64,000 nt of DNA, taken from positions 2,914,001 through 2,978,000 of the forward strand of contig NC_088936.1 in the NCBI RefSeq assembly GCF_033473495.1. The letters are read 5' to 3'. The notes beneath the pieces are model-generated. The model did not search any database, was not told the DNA's origin, and saw only the letters and a program-made list of their open reading frames with translations. Positions 32,901-42,678 of the stretch are shown here, piece after piece. Source of the DNA: Cercospora beticola (lineage: Eukaryota > Ascomycota > Dothideomycetes > Mycosphaerellales > Mycosphaerellaceae). Numbering within the stretch: position 1 is the first letter of the stretch; each line of letters starts with the position of its first letter. A program made the translations under genes and the position numbers.

Positions 32901-34311
32901 TGAGGCAGCCTCGATTGGTCACAGCCATGATCATGACGAGTTTCTGCAATCTAGCCTTCAGCGAATCGTGAACCCTCGAGTCGAGCCGAGTGAGTTGTTG
33001 CAAGTTTTCCAGAGTGGCCTCAGCAAGTCGGCGCCCTCGTCGGCCGAAGCTTGTTATTTCTTTCCAGTAGAGCTGAACTAGAATGATCCAAATCGGTAGT
33101 CGCTCCGTCGTAGCCTGTGCATACGAAGAGACGATCCAGTCTAAGTAGTGATCCCGCTCGAGGAGGCGCTCCGCATAGAACGCCGTGGCCAATTTGACGG
33201 CATAGTCCATCTTCGACTGCCACTCGGGCTGTCCACACATAGCAATAACGCTCTCGAGGAAGAATTCCACTTGCACGGTCCATTCGCGGACCCATTTGCT
33301 TTCTCCCGCGGCGGCAGCAGTGCCACTGACCCCCTTTCGCCGGAAAGCCCGAAGCTCGTTAGCTCCAACACACTTTGCCAGCCAGACAGCGCGCGGCATG
33401 GCGATGTTCTTGCCCAGACACTGTTCCATGAGCAGCTTGCCCCGGATTCCATGCGGAATGGTCCTACTTTGTTTTCGCAAGGGCACCTCGGGATTGGCGA
33501 GGTCACGCAGCCAGGCTTCACGTTTGGTATCTGTTACGGTTACACGAGGGGGCGGCTTAAAGGTCGAAGGCGCTGTGCACTTGCCGAGTGCCTGCCTCTT
33601 TTCGAGTACGGATGTGAATAGATATGACAAAGTCTGCAGACCCATGTTGTTCTTAGCCGACAGATTCGGCCATATGGTCGGCTTCGCTGAATTCGTCTCC
33701 GTCGAGTTGGGCCCGGGAGGCTTGTCGTAGTAGCCACCCTTCACCACGCCGTCTGTCATGACATCTTCGGGATGTTGTCCATTCCAAGGCGCAAAGTCTG
33801 CCACCTGCTTCGGTAGCGGCAAGCGTGTCGCACACAGTGGTGGTTCTAGGCCATTCGCCCTTCGTGCCAACCTGTCCACCGCGGGTCGACGACTCCTTCC
33901 CATGCACGCAGGCAGTCGCGGAACCGGAGGGGGTGGAAGAGGTGAGCCGGGTCGTCTTCGGTGAGCGGGATCCTGCACGCCGCCTTCGCCGGGAGGAGGG
34001 ACGTGGGCGTCGGTCCTGGCTCGTTTCGCTGGTCGTGCCTGGTCGTCGTCGCTGAGATCGATGACGTTCGGGGAAGTGTATAGTGAGCCGCCATTGTTCG
34101 TAAACGCAGCAGCGTTCTGTCGTGTAGCCGCATCGGAAGTCAAGTCGACATAAAAGCCCGGTTGCGAGACGGAGCGCACATTATTGAGGCGCGAGGGAAC
34201 AGCGGGCCTCTTGAGGCCTTGCTGGAGGGCGTGGGAGCCGCTCACGGCGCGCTGGGGAGGCAGTGGTCGCTGTCCCGTTCCTCCGCCCAGTGGTCGGTGC
34301 CCATGATCCAT
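29959..34311 (-). CDS. MED12: Mediator complex subunit 12 (Srb8)
   Basis: Single-exon gene of 1450 residues. Med12 belongs to the Mediator kinase module with Med13, Cdk8 and cyclin C, and regulates RNA polymerase II transcription. The diagnostic Med12 domain lies at about 255-330: RVTVTDTKREAWLRDLANP, VPLRKQSRTIPHGIRGK and MPRAVWLAKCVGANELRAF. It is preceded by the conserved PEDVMTDGVVKGGYYDKP. The long remainder is helical HEAT-like sequence. The C-terminus has a Gln/Ala tract (AAQQQQQAQAAG) and VVPYTLRRWEMM. The first 150 residues are basic, Pro-rich and disordered, with a possible nuclear signal (RPAKRAR). No intron is needed. The length is at the shorter end for fungal Srb8. Confidence 0.92.
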   Translation of the reverse strand: MDHGHRPLGGGTGQRPLPPQRAVSGSHALQQGLKRPAVPSRLNNVRSVSQPGFYVDLTSDAATRQNAAAFTNNGGSLYTSPNVIDLSDDDQARPAKRARTDAHVPPPGEGGVQDPAHRRRPGSPLPPPPVPRLPACMGRSRRPAVDRLARRANGLEPPLCATRLPLPKQVADFAPWNGQHPEDVMTDGVVKGGYYDKPPGPNSTETNSAKPTIWPNLSAKNNMGLQTLSYLFTSVLEKRQALGKCTAPSTFKPPPRVTVTDTKREAWLRDLANPEVPLRKQSRTIPHGIRGKLLMEQCLGKNIAMPRAVWLAKCVGANELRAFRRKGVSGTAAAAGESKWVREWTVQVEFFLESVIAMCGQPEWQSKMDYAVKLATAFYAERLLERDHYLDWIVSSYAQATTERLPIWIILVQLYWKEITSFGRRGRRLAEATLENLQQLTRLDSRVHDSLKARLQKLVMIMAVTNRGCLIIPRSWQKYQHLLTPKTAAPGTPAQNITKRNRRLLAPLMKTPQNTRCPLLTLYGILDAHAHALHVDVGRLATACQAIIPEVDKLIAALLTWSSSVYRTGINRAYLAAKVIAVLASKGLDTDGAILSFLGIPQSVSIVAADVHRVLTELVRENGFSCGRYLQWLITSGAVSGSASPDLATGLLIALPASALPAHLQNTRKSLLHRISEVKDEGSVVSDILGVGIDDSDTASRVRVMQQTESLGAAAKQELADALTAQVEYLVKESILTHRWFCFARDVLEIILDMRALRHLLQMSMTSGDPGILASISDTIDYHRKSFAAMGYLMPMVDDLLEHYRVLRSQQALDRALIISLITLTKPWADKMHLLQSQQILGALPNDLLICEQQTSMAVCSPASDSLVSMQAGSLDSDQEIDAVFASGNTMDEQLMQRVFARIAQRAGKFESEQDHAASKLCAWLTQLRAVDASNFDLLATNHVQACLRSSGDAASSLTLISALVASGCMELETIIGLAQNMKTPASACTMVRLLTATASICVGLGEHEAYRFRVIQQRACQTSADALVPLLVTAMDDNKFPASDPGIITLLLEYTVSRYQVCLRALTSARPSPAFLSNCTKLVTKMLSPSCDEYVSVVGLDAKTIIGLADAISVAQCTMALALLAKKEALRGLPNESTLQPAILDAIVHGSEIWPQLLESAGQDTVRSIYQWAKDQVLVCASLETGPASIDEAKASRNLDILCVAHHAAKDNSKSQIVSSILDRLKELLERLPKEPLGVEHKQYLMALRILLHLCILYACDPTSDREGPRTSRESLLATLCIFLGHPGLQCHQEILEYIHDVASALSDALPAESLTALGHAMLRNGVRDPRLAFILGMINNPDAWLALVSYPQPQPGGGSAQAKALLQRAAQQQQQAQAAGRPGPMSGAGGSAVLQRAMSLRAGQQPQGEPKVVPYTLRRWEMMSDATPSMGDNDTSLSLGLFGARKVY

Positions 34312-35377
34312 AGTACGGCTGAGCGAGCAGCGGCATCATCATCGGACGCTCGCCGCACGCCTTAGCTGGTCGACCTCTTCAACGCCATGTCGGCGACGGG
34401 GTGCGGTGGTGGTGGAGGAGTCGGAAGAGGAAAGGTTGGCGTCGGCAGAGTGGGAGGTGTGGCGGTGGTGGTAGTGTGAGAAGTGGTAGCAAGAGCGTAT
34501 GCAGGCACGTAGTAATGCAGTGATGGGGAGCGATGGAGGGATCCCATGCGCACACACAAAGGGCAGCGACCAGGGCCCGTCGCGTCAGCAGCAGCAGGCG
34601 TGCAGATGAGCGGAGCAGAGCAGAGCAGAGCAGGGCGAGATAGCCGAACAAGGCGGAAACGGAAGTACTGTATGTACCGCCAACGGCCACCCCCAAAACA
34701 GCAGCACTGGCAGGACAAACGGAGGATTGGCCCACGTTGCCAGCTGCTCTGCCTTTCGGCCCGCCTTCCTTCCCGTCCTGTCGCCATTCTTGGCCAACCT
34801 GAGAATCGCCGAGTCTCACCATCGATGCCCTCCCCTCCATCGCTGCTGTACGTGCCCGTCGAGCTGTTCCACGAGTGGCACATGTTCGCCTGCGCGGTGA
34901 GGTCAATCACAAACGCGTCAATTCGACCTCTCGCCGCCCCTGTCACGCATGTGCGAGAATAGATAGATGGACATGGCAGAACAGAACCGTGCACAAGCCC
35001 ACGCCACTCTGCGAGTCAACGGGACATATCACTCGAACTTGGTATTGGTGCTTATCTCGGCCTCGATGAGTGATACTGGCAGACGCTCGCAGCCCCCAAG
35101 CATTCGTCCTTATCATCGGACTGTAGAGATGCTGTACGTAGCACGATAAGTAATGGCCCGACCAGTTGTGAACACCAGAGATGCTTGGCAACATCGTTTC
35201 GGCAGCGTCCACTAGTTAGTTCGCCCGACGGCCAGCTCTCGTCTCCAAGCCCGACTTCACCCACTCTCACCACACTTGCGCAACCACGGAGCACTATCAC
35301 GGCACACCGGTTCTTTATCGCACCAGCCATCTCGCCACCGCCTCGACACTTCTACCGATCCCGCACATCGAGCCACG
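34312..35377. promoter_or_regulatory. Divergent promoter region between MED12 and the Asterix gene
   Basis: A 1.07 kb region between two start codons. Several overlapping frames occur on both strands, but codon content is skewed by simple sequence and none looks real. It includes a short AGAGC pentamer repeat near 34613-34635. Confidence 0.45.
34613..34635. repeat. Short AGAGC-type tandem repeat
   Basis: About four to five copies of a 5-base unit (gcaga/agagc) in the MED12-Asterix spacer. A minor microsatellite. Confidence 0.6.
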
Positions 35378-36174
35378 ATGGCCTCCAAGAAGGACATGCG
35401 TCGACCGGACCTGAGTACGAGCCCTTCGCGCTGCCTCGTCGGCCAGCACCGCGCCCAGAGGCACAAGCGCGAGTGAAGGCTGATTGTGTTACCTGCCTAG
35501 TTGTACCTTACCAACCTCCTGAGAAGGATGAGAGCAGCACAGACTTTCAGAGTGAGGCAATGCTTTCTCACCACGGGCCCGCGCCCTTGGCACGGGTTTT
35601 GCTGACGTTTCATCCCATAGGCACGATGACAAGTACTCTGCCAATGGCAGCCGTGAGTAGTCATGACTACGATGGACAAGCGTTGCCCACTGACACTTGC
35701 TGTGATGTAGATCTTCACAAGGAACAAGTAAAGCATTCGCGGCCACGCTCCACCGGGACCTTGCTTACGATGTTCCAGGCTCTTGGGATGGACCGCCGTC
35801 CTGTTTTCACTCCAAAGCTGGCTCACTGAGACCCCCGCGCAGAAAGCAGCCTCGTCCTCACCCGCGTACCTATCCGTGGGTATGGCCATCATGTCATTAG
35901 GCGTCGGTACGTGCTGGATATTATCCCCCGATTTCTTTCCTGCTCCCTCGTCTGGCGATTGCAAGCGCGGACCCACAATTCCTCCTGTACTTGCATTTCT
36001 CTCCTGACGATGTTGGAACACTGCCCTCAACGCGACAACGCGTCACACAACAAAGTTTGCTCGAGCTAACAGAGTTTGTGCCAACAAGGATATATGCCGC
36101 TTCTGCTGCCACCTACGACAGGACCTCGAGCAGGTGCTGGAAGCGGAACAGAGGCCCCGGCTCCTGCCCCATAA
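35378..36174 (+). CDS. PAT complex subunit Asterix (WDR83OS homologue)
   Basis: Asterix is a small ER membrane protein that works with CCDC47 as an intramembrane chaperone for nascent multipass proteins. The gene has six exons (35378-35414, 35501-35551, 35621-35652, 35711-35727, 35779-35906, 36089-36174) that join in phase to 116 residues. The N-terminus KKDMRRPDLIVPYQPPEKDE corresponds to the family's DPRRPNKV.RYKPP start. TSTLPMAAIFTRNKLLGWTA leads into the first hydrophobic segment (VLFSLQSWL) and AYLSVGMAIMSLGVGYMPLL forms the second. The tail is Gly/Pro-rich (TGPRAGAGSGTEAPAPAP). Exon 4 is only 17 bases. The last intron (182 bases) is the least certain; a nearer AG at 36072 would change the frame. 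Confidence 0.85.
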
Positions 36175-37772
36175 TGGTCTTCGCGAACGACCAGATCACG
36201 TATGACAATTTTATCGCGCCTTGCCAGCAGGCCCGCAGTCGTGTACAATACGATGCATCCCACACTTTAACGAGCAGTTCGACGCGACTTCGGGCTCAAG
36301 AGGCTTACTTCTGCTATCTGCATCAAGTTCTTCTCGTCCGTTGCTTGCAATCACGGCATAGGTCAGCCGAGACAGCTCAGATTTCGTGGGATGTGAAGAA
36401 GGTTATGATGGATTATAAAGTGTATCAATTACCGAGCCAACGGTTTGGGAACAGCCATAACACGATTGGACGAAAGCTCTGCGACTTCTCCGATTCAAAA
36501 CTTCTTCCCCAGCTATCATCGCGATCACTTCGTTGCCTCTCGTCGTGCTCTACCTGATTTCGATGCCTTTGCTGCGCTTTGAGTCTCTTCTGGACATGAC
36601 TTCCGACTAGCTTGAGCAAAGAACAAATGGCGACAAGCAATTGATAAGCACTGGATTGTCGCATGGACATCCATGTGCCCTGTAACCCCGATAAGAGAAC
36701 GGAAAACTCGGAAGAGCGGCAAAGTACCATGATTTCGTCAGCCCAACCTCAGGCCTGACGAGAACAGTTGAGACTGATGCCTACAGTACAACTTGACTTC
36801 TTGCCATTGGTAAGCTGATCGAACCAAAAGGGTACGCTGAAGCTACAGTACGTCTTGGAATTGGACCTCATGGTACAATTGTAAGCCAACAACGTGAAAC
36901 GGACCGGGACTGAGATCACTTTCACATGTTTTCCCACAGAGACTACGAAGGTTATTGAAGGTGTTTGCTCGGATAGCAGGCTGACATGAACTTTGTCGGC
37001 ACTTCTCCCGATTCGCTTGTGCATTACAGTGAAAGGCTGTTACTCCCTCCAATGATAATAATAATGCATTGCCTTCTTTGGCATGCGGTCCGCATCTGAG
37101 ATCGATTTTGATCAAGTGTTGTGCAGCAAGCTGTGAGAGAAAGTGTGAACCGAAGAAGGTAGCTGGGCGTCAACATGCAGTGTTTTATGCGAAGATGGCC
37201 GGAAATGGCTGCTTGCAGTGCTGAACACTCCCAGGCGGTCAAGGCAGAAGGACTCGGTCCGCGTCCGCGATGAGCAAGAACAAGGATATCCGAACATCAG
37301 GACCGTACTCCAAGACCAACAGCCACTACAGCAGCGTCTATGCACTTCGGGACTTCGGTTTCTATGAGCAGAGCCGTATGAGAAACCACTTCGCCCTGCG
37401 ATGAAGCATAAGCAAGGTCTTGTATCAAGCAAGACTTAGCGATTGATCGGAAGGAACGAAAGTCCGAAACATCCGCCAACCTGCGAGGCCACGGACCCAA
37501 AAGACTACCCTCAACAGAGGATTCGACGACAAGAATGACCCGAGGCACGTGAGATACGGGATGAAACAGTATTCGATGATGTTCAGAGCGCATGTACCAA
37601 AGTCTCATGGCGATACGTGCCCCTTGGAATGCTCTCTGCATTGTTTACCTGCTTGGGAGAGTGCCGTGTGCCCTCAATACCTTGGCTCAATTCCTGAAGT
37701 CCCAAGCTATACCATTCCCCGTGATCGGTGGCAGCCTCTTTCCGTCAATAAGTCATGAAAGATACCCATGCG
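36175..37772. other. Gene-poor stretch
   Basis: About 1.6 kb between two convergent genes. Short frames on the minus strand lack domains or splice support. Nothing convincing seen. Confidence 0.45.
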
Positions 37773-38820
37773 TCAGTCTTGCAAAGTCTCCGCGAAGTCG
37801 CTTGGAAAGGCCTTCTGTAGGTCCTCACGGACCTTGACGTCGACCAACTCATACGCCTTCCGAATCCATTCACGTTGTTCTTCGAAGCTCAGGAGGAACA
37901 TGGCTGCTTCGAGGTTATGCCGCAGTTCGCGATTGCGTCTCGCGTGGGTCCCGTCGCTGAACGGAGGCTTTTGAAGGCGTTCGGCCATTGCGATGAGGAA
38001 ATAATATTGTTCACAGCGACTCATCGGACTGTAGAAGCGTTGGACATCTGAGCCATCGCAATTTTTCTTGGCCTCGAGTCGAAGTTGTTCGAACGTATCG
38101 CGCAGCGCTCCGATGGTGCGACGAACCGAATTGAAGGTGTCCGCCGCGCACTTCGCAAGGTCTCGACGAAATGCTGATAGGGAAGCTTCGTACCTCTCAA
38201 TATCGACATTGACATGCTCCTTTATGTGGTCACCGTCCTTGAGCACATTGTGTTGAGTCAACCTCCATACCACGGACCAGCAGTTGCTGGCTGAGTCCCG
38301 CAATTCGTTGCTTGCTGTGCAGTACGCCGAGCAGAGCTGATTGCAGAATGGGAAGAGCAGAATGTCGGCCGTAGGATCACCCTCGTGAGTGTTCGCCGCG
38401 CGCAACGTCTCCATCTTCAGTCGAAGGGGCTCATGCAGTGAGTCTTCGATATCGAGTTTTGGAGAAGAGCGGCAACTGGGTTCTGTTAGTACCATCTTGC
38501 GGACTTGCCCCGAGATGGTAACTTACTAGACCATAAGAAGCCGATCCATCATGTCTTTGGTCCCGTCGGACAGGGAGGCTTGCATGCTCTGAATCGCGAC
38601 ATTGAAGTGCAACAGAGCAGCAAGCCTGCGCTCCAAATCCTCGCCGATTGCCCTAAGAAGCCTCTCGCTGCACCATTGTTGGTTCGCACTGAAACAAACC
38701 ACTGCCGTCGCCGCCGCCGCCGCCGCCGCTCATGATCACTTACATCTCTTGCTTCTCATGTTGGTGCGTTTCGGCCTCAGTGGGCGGTTCGCCGTCGTCG
38801 ACTGGCTCTGGCGATGCCAT
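37773..38820 (-). CDS. Hypothetical helical protein, three exons
   Basis: Exons 38820-38744, 38688-38527 and 38475-37773 join in phase to 313 residues. Exon 1 is acidic (MASPEPVDDGEPPTEAETHQ). The rest looks largely alpha-helical, with stretches such as QWCSERLLRAIGEDLERRL and AFRRDLAKCAADTFNSVRR, and scattered cysteines. No signal peptide, membrane segment or known motif is visible. I do not recognise the family. The intron models rest on clear gtaagt donors and on TACTAAC (the yeast-type branch site) in the second intron. The first intron contains a CCG repeat next to its donor. The 26-bp palindrome lies about 120 bases upstream of the start. Confidence 0.65.
38709..38729. repeat. CGC/GCG trinucleotide repeat inside an intron
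   Basis: Seven uninterrupted 3-base units lie within the first intron (38743-38689) of the three-exon hypothetical gene, shortly after the 5' splice site. The repeat may vary in length between strains. Confidence 0.85.
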
Positions 38821-39327
38821 TGTCGGTGAGTCGAAAGTGAGTGTCGGTGTTGTTGTGCAACAAGTGCAGGACAAAGTTGATGGGAAAAAAAAGTGTTTTT
38901 ATTGTGACGTGCCAAGACGCTAATACGTGACTGCCTAATGCGCGTTGAAGTGAAGCTTCACTTCAACGTTCACGTTTGCATCTAAGGATCGCAGCTCCGC
39001 CCAAATAATGTTCTACCTCTCGACTGACAACATACGACAGGTGCGCTGTGAAGCCCGCAATGCAGAACTAGGATTGAGCCTAGTCAGAACCGCAGCATAT
39101 GGCGCCACACACATTTCGCTCCCTGTCACCCCGGAGCCAGTTCCACTGTCAGCCTGTCGCGACTCGCCTAAGCGATCTACGACTTACAACTTTTTATGCA
39201 ATACCACACTTCGGCGCCTCTTGGGTGATCGCGGTGCGAACGCCCCTTTCCCCATCCACGAATCGATCGCGGGCCCACAAGTCGTTTCACAAGCACAATG
39301 GCAACACCTCCCCTCATCATCCAAGAT
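38821..39327. promoter_or_regulatory. Promoter region with palindrome, next to the F-box gene 3' end
   Basis: Spacer upstream of the three-exon hypothetical gene and downstream of the minus-strand F-box gene. It contains the perfect palindrome at 38943-38968. Otherwise no coding signal. Confidence 0.5.
38943..38968. repeat. Perfect 26-bp palindrome centred on AAGCTT
   Basis: The two 13-base halves (reading out from the central AAGCTT through TGAAG and CACTTC to CGTT/AACG ends) are exact reverse complements without a spacer. It lies upstream of the hypothetical gene that starts at 38820. It could be a binding site for a dimeric regulator or form a cruciform. Confidence 0.85.
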
Positions 39328-40665
39328 CTACCTCTCTGCCTCATAGCGATACTTCGACGGAACGTGGATGTCCAGTTCCACCTCACTGTTCCCGGTGCTG
39401 CCACGCAGCTCTGCCACGACATCACCCGAGTCCATCGAATGCTCGTCACCCAATGCCTCCTGGACGACGGCGTAGACCTGCAGCGTCTTGAGTTGAGGAT
39501 TTGTCCGAATCAGATCGCCCATGTCTACAAGGCTGACCCAATGCGCCTTGACGTAGAGGTGCTCTACCGTCCCAGGCAACACAAAGTCGTGCTCGAACAT
39601 CACATGAGAAACGTGGTCGACCTGGCCCCGAATGGCGTCCTCCAGGTGCTCCTGGGTGTAGCGAGGATTGTGCATGACACACCATCCAGGACACTCGATC
39701 GTAAGTTGCTTCAATCGACGCATCGCAGAGATCGAAGATCCTAGGCCGGTCATACTGCCGAACCTCACACTGTCGCCAGAACGGCTTGGCGCCACTCTCA
39801 GATGCAGCTTCTTGAGCTGACGGAAGAGCTTCGCATCAAGAGTGTGGCTTGAAGTCAAAGGGCCATCCACAAGGTATGCCCATCGATTCGGCTCCATGTA
39901 AAAGGTGTCCAGCATGAGATCTTTCTCGGCCAAGGTATCAAGAGCGGTAACCAATGTTGGAAGCTTCTTCGCCTCTATGCAGGGGAAAGAAAGAGCGCCG
40001 CTGCCCCAAAACTCTTGCCAGGCAATGGGTGTTCGCTGCTCGACCTCGCTTCCTGGGACCATGAGCTGACTATCCGTCAAGTGCACCGTTTCGAGTTTGT
40101 TGATCTCCTTTAGTCTCTGCCAAACCCGCTCGAAGATCTGCCTGTCCTCGCCATTCTCATTCATGTCCGCGATTTCGTCGATGCACTCGGAAGAGTTGAA
40201 AATCTGGGCGTCATTGTCGTGACCATCATAGTAATTCCCGATGGCATATATTTCCAGGTAACTGTTCGGGTTGATATAGGGGTTTCTCAGAATGATCGTG
40301 TCGACGCACAAAGAGATCTGACGAATAGCCGTCCCGAATGTTGGGTGTGCGACTATCTTGGCTGCTTCGCGAATGCTTGTAGCGTAGCAGAGCAGAATGC
40401 TGATGGTTGAGAAGTTGACTTTGGTGTAGTGCCGAAGTATCTTCTCATTTGCACTGCGGTTGATAAGTCGGACGGCGCGAAGGTCTTTCGTGGGAAGAAA
40501 GGTGCCTACGAGCTCAAAGAGCTCCGTTGGCAGCGTGGTCCAGTCGACAGGCTCGATGTCCTCCATCTTACAGTTGGGCTCTTGCGGAATGAGATCTGGA
40601 ATGGTTAACCTCGAGTCTCGAGTTGATCGCTGAGCAGACTTGAGTACAGAGAAAGCAAGCAACAA
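39328..40665 (-). CDS. F-box protein, copy A
   Basis: F-box proteins recruit substrates to SCF (Skp1-cullin-F-box) ubiquitin ligases. The protein has 445 residues from the ATG at 40665; starting at the inner ATG 40566 (MEDIEPVDWTTLP) would give 412 and puts the F-box near the N-terminus. The F-box reads TTLPTELFELVGTFLPTKDL followed by RAVRLINRSANEKILRHY. The remaining part has regular hydrophobic spacing without clear leucine-rich repeats, and no WD or kelch motif. The region IVAHPTFGTAIRQISLCVD is shared with the neighbouring divergent F-box gene. Substrates unknown. Confidence 0.75.
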   Translation of the reverse strand: MLLAFSVLKSAQRSTRDSRLTIPDLIPQEPNCKMEDIEPVDWTTLPTELFELVGTFLPTKDLRAVRLINRSANEKILRHYTKVNFSTISILLCYATSIREAAKIVAHPTFGTAIRQISLCVDTIILRNPYINPNSYLEIYAIGNYYDGHDNDAQIFNSSECIDEIADMNENGEDRQIFERVWQRLKEINKLETVHLTDSQLMVPGSEVEQRTPIAWQEFWGSGALSFPCIEAKKLPTLVTALDTLAEKDLMLDTFYMEPNRWAYLVDGPLTSSHTLDAKLFRQLKKLHLRVAPSRSGDSVRFGSMTGLGSSISAMRRLKQLTIECPGWCVMHNPRYTQEHLEDAIRGQVDHVSHVMFEHDFVLPGTVEHLYVKAHWVSLVDMGDLIRTNPQLKTLQVYAVVQEALGDEHSMDSGDVVAELRGSTGNSEVELDIHVPSKYRYEAER

Positions 40666-40833
40666 GATGCAGGAGAAATATGAGACTCGAGGAGTCAGCA
40701 GATGTGCTCAGTGAATCGGAGAAAGAACGGGCCGATGGCTCCCGCTTTCATGTGACAGTCTTGAGTGAACACCAAATAAAACATCGACAATGTACCTCGT
40801 CTTCGACAAACTTGACAAACCCCACCAGATGAA

Positions 40834-42126
40834 ATGGGGACCACTACTCGAAGTATGGCCCGTCGCGCGAGGGACATGGAGAGAACAACACTTTCGGATC
40901 TCCCTGCTGAGCTCTTCGAGGCAGTGGCCAACAACGTCGATAAAGAAGGGATCGGTTGCCTTCGACTTGCCAACAAGGAGTGCTACAACAGGGCACAGTG
41001 GGCGTTCGCTAAAGTCCACTTCGAGGACCTTGTCATCCTACCGGCGTACGAGCCCAGTCTGAAGGACGCTCTCAAAATTGTTCGCGAGAGACGATTCGGC
41101 TCAGCAGTCCGGCAGATAAGCATCTGTACAGATGGCATACCATCACACGAGTATTTGCGAATCGCCTTCGCGAGAATCTGGGTTACTTTGTATAGTAGCG
41201 AGTCCTCGTTCGAATCGAAGTCCGCATTCTTGACGCAGATTACAACGGCGCTGAATTACGAGAATTGGGAAACCGAAGCTGACGGCGAAGAGTTCACTCC
41301 GCAGAGGGCTCTCAAAGACAGCGCGACAGTTGGAACCATTGATGCTATGTGCGAGGCCATCTTCGACAAGCTTTCGAATTACAAGAAGACCCTGGAAGTT
41401 GTTCTCACAGACTGCCGCAAGTCTGCTACTAGGCCACGGAAGTACGCGCAACTCGTTCGAGGAGGCGGGATGGTTTTTCCAAGCGAAATGACTCCGGCAA
41501 ATGAAAATGGTGCAGTGCGAATGCTGCATTGCTTGTCGAAGTGCGACGTCCAGGTGGACAACATTCGAATGGAGCCTGGACGATGGGGCTTACCGGTACA
41601 CTCCTTACTGACCGACGAGGCATGCTTGGCGTCTATTGCCAACTGTCTGTCAACTTTGAAGAACGCGGAATTGGTAGTGTGGGTTAAGAAGGACCGCGAT
41701 CCTCATCCACTTGGGAAAGGCCGGTACATCGACCAGTTCATGCAGGTCCTTCAAGGTGCCGAGCAGCTCGAGTCTCTGTCGCTCGAGATTCTAGACAGCG
41801 GCGAAGGTCTGTCGCACGAGCAGATCGAGGAGGTCACCATTCGCAGATTCGAAAAGTGCGACACGTTGTGGACCTTTGACGAGCTTTTGCTGCTGGAGTT
41901 GAAGGCTTTGTCGCTCGTTGGAGGAGCTGTGCACTTCCACGAACTCGCACCCTTCATCCAGCGACAGCCCGCGCTCAGAAGACTGCGTTTGATGAACACG
42001 GTGATATATCTCAGCGGACCGAGCGAGAAGGAATTCGAGAGTGTCGAACGAGCGTTTGCGATGTTGCTGCCGGACCTGGAGGTCTCATGCGAAGGCTACA
42101 CAAGGATTTACTTTGTGGAGGGTTGA
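40834..42126 (+). CDS. F-box protein, copy B
   Basis: Single-exon gene of 430 residues. The F-box is at about 20-60: TLSDLPAELFEAVANNVDKE and GCLRLANKECYNRAQWAFAK. Downstream, IVRERRFGSAVRQISICTD and NIRMEPGRWGLPVHSLL align with IVAHPTFGTAIRQISLCVD and FYMEPNRWAYLVDGPL of the gene to the left, so the two are diverged paralogues in head-to-head orientation, 168 bases apart. The C-terminal half has hydrophobic repeats (LESLSLEILDSGEG, LRRLRLMNTV) compatible with an irregular leucine-rich fold. Likely role: SCF substrate receptor. Target unknown. Confidence 0.78.
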   Translation: MGTTTRSMARRARDMERTTLSDLPAELFEAVANNVDKEGIGCLRLANKECYNRAQWAFAKVHFEDLVILPAYEPSLKDALKIVRERRFGSAVRQISICTDGIPSHEYLRIAFARIWVTLYSSESSFESKSAFLTQITTALNYENWETEADGEEFTPQRALKDSATVGTIDAMCEAIFDKLSNYKKTLEVVLTDCRKSATRPRKYAQLVRGGGMVFPSEMTPANENGAVRMLHCLSKCDVQVDNIRMEPGRWGLPVHSLLTDEACLASIANCLSTLKNAELVVWVKKDRDPHPLGKGRYIDQFMQVLQGAEQLESLSLEILDSGEGLSHEQIEEVTIRRFEKCDTLWTFDELLLLELKALSLVGGAVHFHELAPFIQRQPALRRLRLMNTVIYLSGPSEKEFESVERAFAMLLPDLEVSCEGYTRIYFVEG

Positions 42127-42678
42127 GAGACGTTCTCCAGTCTTGACGCGAGATCTTATGATACATGTCGGTGTGAAAGCTTTGCATGAGTGTCGGGAGA
42201 GAGCGATGTATATTGTCGAGCCGTCGGAGCGAGCTTGGAAAGGTGGAGGGCACAATCGGCGAATAGACCACAGGCAGGCGCAGCCGCATACTACTGCGAT
42301 ATGGAGCTGTTGCCGAAGGCAGGTGTCTCTGGTTCTCTCGTAGTATTCGCATTGCACAGGTAATGGACACCGAAGAGCCTGCACAAAGCCAGCGCCTCCT
42401 TTGATGAAATCTGGCATACTCAAAGCGCGAGGCAGGGGTCATCGTTGTTTCCGTGCCGAGGCATCTAACGTCTCTTCAACCTCACCTCTTGTCTTCCTAC
42501 TCTCCGTTCGATGGCTAATTGTACTGATGACACGGTTCTCTTCATGATAGCATTGTATACTTCTTTCTCTCTCCATGCTTCAAATTGGTCCTCGATGACA
42601 TTCCTAATCTCGACGAACTTGAATGAGGCATGATGAAGCACTAAGCCCACAAGAGAACACGAACTTTTATTCCACGCG
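42127..42678. other. Intergenic region
   Basis: Between the F-box gene and the phosphatase gene; expected 3' flank and promoter. No coding signal. Confidence 0.5.

Noticed and set aside
35185..35829. 214-codon plus frame across the Asterix locus
   Set aside because: It runs through well-defined introns; the multi-exon Asterix model explains the sequence better.
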